This document shows positions 62,135 to 64,000 of a stretch of 64,000 nucleotides of DNA, in pieces. The translations under genes and the position numbers were made by a program. Each line of letters begins with the position of its first letter. The stretch's first letter is position 1. The notes under the pieces were generated by a model. The model was not told the origin of the DNA. It saw only the letters and a program-made list of their open reading frames with translations, and ran no database searches. This stretch comes from Sphaerotilus hippei (lineage in GTDB: Bacteria; Pseudomonadota; Gammaproteobacteria; Burkholderiales; Burkholderiaceae_C), in contig NZ_QJJS01000004.1 in NCBI RefSeq assembly GCF_003201595.1, forward strand, positions 236,209 through 300,208, written 5' to 3'.

Positions 62135-63856
62135 ATGCCCGCTCATCTTTCCCCCCGCACCCTCCCGCCCCTGGCGCTGCTGCTGCTCGTCAGCGCCTGC
62201 GGCGGCGAGGGCGACGACGCCACGGCCGCGCCGCTGCCGCGGCTGTCGGCCGCCACCGGCGCGACGCTGCAGTCGTGTGCCACGCTGGCCGGCAGCTTCA
62301 CGCACGCCGACACGACGATCGCCTCGGCCGCCGAGGTGAGCGCAGGCACGCTGACGATCGGCGGCCGCGCGATCGGCGCCCATTGCCTGGTCAAGGGCGA
62401 GATGCACCGCCGCACCAGCGCGATCGACGGCCAGAGCTACGCGATCGGCTTCGAGCTGCGCCTGCCGCAGGCCTGGAACGGTCGCTTCTTCCACCAGGCC
62501 AACGGCGGGCTCGACGGCAGCGTGCTGACCGCGACGGGTCCGTCCGGCGGGGGCGGCCCGGTCGGCAACGCGCTGGACATGGGCTTCGCGGTGATCAGCT
62601 CCGATGCGGGACACGCCAGCGCCCAGAACGGCACGCCCAACCCCTTCGGCCTCGACTTCCAGGCCCGGCTCGACTACGGCTACCAGGCCGTGGGCAAGCT
62701 CACCCCGATGGCCAAGCAGCTGATCGCCAGCGCCTACGGCAAGGGCCCGGACCGCTCCTACATCGGCGGCTGCTCCAACGGCGGGCGCCACGCGATGGTG
62801 GCGGCCTCGCGCTACGCGGACCAGTACGACGGCTTCCTGATCGGCAACCCGGGCTACCGCCTGCCGCGGGCGGCCATCGCCAACATCGCCGGCGCCCAGA
62901 AGTACGACACGCTGGCGACGACCGCGGGCGACCTGGGCAGCGGCTTCACGCTGGCCGAGCGCCAGCTGGTCAGCGCCGCCGTGCTGAGCCGGTGCGATGC
63001 GCTGGACGGCGCCGCGGACGGGCTGGTGCAGGACACGCAGGCCTGCCAGTCGGCCTTCAGCCTGGCGCGGGACGTGCCCACCTGCACCACCGGCCGGGAC
63101 GGCAGCTGCCTGAGCGCGCAGCAGAAGAGCACGCTGGCCGAGCTGTTCTCGGGGGTGAAGACCGCCGCCGGCACGCTCGTGTACTCGAGCTTCCCGTACG
63201 ACGCGGGTCTGGCGACGACGGGCTGGTCGAGCTGGAAGTTCACCGCGCCGATGCAGCGGGACGCGGGGGCGGTGGCCTTCGTGTGGCAGGTGCCACCCGC
63301 CAGCGCGACCGGCTTCGACGGCAGCAGCTTCGCGCTGACGGGCGACGTGGCCGACATGCTCGCCCGGGTGGCCGCCACCAGCAGCGTCTACACCGAGTCG
63401 GCGCTGTCGTTCATGCTGCCGCCCGACGCCACCGATCTGTCGGCGCTGCGCCGCCGGGGCGCCAAGGTCATGGCCTACCACGGCACCAGCGACCCGATCT
63501 TCTCCAGCGACGACACCGGCGCCTGGTACGACGGCCTGAAGGCCCGGCATGGCGGTGACGCCAGCGACTTCGCCCGGCTGTTCATGGTGCCCGGCATGAA
63601 CCACTGCTCGGGCGGCCCCGCCACGGACCAGTTCGACATGATCACCCCGCTGGTGAACTGGGTCGAGCAGGGCACCGCCCCCGACAGCGTGACCGGCACG
63701 GCCCGCGGCAGCGGCAACGCGGGCGGCGTCAACGCGGACCTGCCCTCGACCTGGTCGGCGGGCCGCACCCGCCCGCTGTGCCCCTACCCGAAGGTCGCCC
63801 GGCTGAAGTCCGGGGCCACCGACCTCGAGAGCGCCGCCAGCTTCAGCTGCCAATGA
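62135..63856 (+). CDS. Tannase/feruloyl esterase family lipoprotein
   Basis: 573 aa. A lipobox (LLLLVSAC, Cys22) predicts outer-membrane anchoring. The tannase fold shows nucleophile S214 next to C213 (GGCSNGGRH), D453 ([10 protein letters not shown]) and H490 next to C491 (GMNHCSGG). This is the CS-D-HC arrangement of the family, in which the two flanking cysteines form a disulfide that joins Ser and His. It would hydrolyse galloyl or feruloyl esters outside the cytoplasm. Its products match the gallate dioxygenase and feruloyl-CoA synthase in this window. The start at 62135 follows AGGAGA and lies 44 bases after the porin. Confidence 0.9.
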   Translation: MPAHLSPRTLPPLALLLLVSACGGEGDDATAAPLPRLSAATGATLQSCATLAGSFTHADTTIASAAEVSAGTLTIGGRAIGAHCLVKGEMHRRTSAIDGQSYAIGFELRLPQAWNGRFFHQANGGLDGSVLTATGPSGGGGPVGNALDMGFAVISSDAGHASAQNGTPNPFGLDFQARLDYGYQAVGKLTPMAKQLIASAYGKGPDRSYIGGCSNGGRHAMVAASRYADQYDGFLIGNPGYRLPRAAIANIAGAQKYDTLATTAGDLGSGFTLAERQLVSAAVLSRCDALDGAADGLVQDTQACQSAFSLARDVPTCTTGRDGSCLSAQQKSTLAELFSGVKTAAGTLVYSSFPYDAGLATTGWSSWKFTAPMQRDAGAVAFVWQVPPASATGFDGSSFALTGDVADMLARVAATSSVYTESALSFMLPPDATDLSALRRRGAKVMAYHGTSDPIFSSDDTGAWYDGLKARHGGDASDFARLFMVPGMNHCSGGPATDQFDMITPLVNWVEQGTAPDSVTGTARGSGNAGGVNADLPSTWSAGRTRPLCPYPKVARLKSGATDLESAASFSCQ

Positions 63857-63906
63857 GCGGTGGCACGCCGCCACCGACCGCGACAGCACACCAAGGAGAA
63901 ATTCGC

Positions 63907-64000
63907 ATGAAAGCACTGGTCCCCGTGAAGAGGGTGGTCGACTACAACGTCAAGGTTCGGGTGAAGACGGACGGGACGGGGGTGGAGACGGCCAACGTGA
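63907..64000 (+). CDS. etfB: Electron transfer flavoprotein beta subunit (partial, N-terminus only)
   Basis: The first 31 codons are present before the window ends. [19 protein letters not shown], then [12 protein letters not shown], is the highly conserved EtfB N-terminus of betaproteobacteria. AAGGAG lies 8 bases upstream. EtfB with EtfA accepts electrons from acyl-CoA dehydrogenases, such as the one at 51437, and passes them to ubiquinone. Confidence 0.92.
   Translation, partial: MKALVPVKRVVDYNVKVRVKTDGTGVETANV

Overview
This window is dense, very GC-rich, almost entirely coding DNA of the kind found in free-living Burkholderiales (Betaproteobacteria, Comamonadaceae-like). The grounds are three Bug/TctC periplasmic receptors, two TRAP transporters, two trimeric Gram-negative porins, many LysR, AraC, GntR and MarR regulators beside the genes they probably control, and enzyme sequences typical of that order. 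This assignment is an inference from gene style. No rRNA, tRNA, CRISPR array, transposase or integrase was seen. No gene-free stretch exceeds about 300 bases. The theme throughout is uptake and breakdown of plant-derived compounds: sugar acids, phenolic acids and their esters.

Layout. 1-2643: the 5' part of a molybdenum hydroxylase (large subunit cut by the window edge, plus its 2Fe-2S subunit) and a divergent AraC regulator. 2691-7955: a GntR/FadR regulator, a truncated SMP-30 lactonase remnant, and a TctC receptor, PdxA-like dehydrogenase, enolase-superfamily dehydratase and keto-deoxy-sugar-acid dehydratase, controlled by a shared operator. 8031-13861: a LacI regulator divergent from a TRAP transporter, uronate dehydrogenase and SMP-30 lactonase, which together make an oxidative uronate route. 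13879-19348: a catechol meta-cleavage operon (dmpB-E-H-I-F-G order) ending in a thioredoxin-like gene and lacking the hydroxymuconic semialdehyde dehydrogenase. 19646-26116: dienelactone hydrolase, a five-gene branched-chain-amino-acid-type ABC transporter, and a BenM/CatM-like LysR regulator whose ATAC-N7-GTAT sites stand before both the ABC operon and the meta operon. 26158-27457: a siderophore-interacting flavin reductase and a MarR regulator with paired operators.

27523-33828: gallate dioxygenase with its own TRAP transporter and two convergent LysR genes. 33958-44144: an apparent operon of TctC, SDR, EntE-like aryl-AMP ligase, amidohydrolase, lipoprotein esterase, 3-oxoadipyl-CoA-type thiolase, two crotonases and a porin. 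It looks like a CoA-thioester route for an unidentified aromatic or alicyclic acid and is the least explained part of the window. 44409-47020: pirin, azoreductase and a LysR. 47045-50909: an AraC regulator divergent from a cytochrome P450, a 2Fe-2S ferredoxin and a ferredoxin reductase (a complete class I monooxygenase). 50940-60861: a phenylpropanoid (ferulate-type) CoA pathway. Feruloyl-CoA synthase, crotonase, SDR, acyl-CoA dehydrogenase, TctC and a MarR regulator form one operon; a thiolase and a fused CoA-transferase lie divergent to it. 60993-64000: a porin, a surface lipoprotein of the tannase/feruloyl esterase family, and the start of etfB.

Taken together, the esterases could release gallate and ferulate-type acids, the porins and receptors could import them, CoA ligation with beta-oxidation could shorten side chains, and P450, gallate dioxygenase and catechol 2,3-dioxygenase could handle demethylation and ring cleavage.
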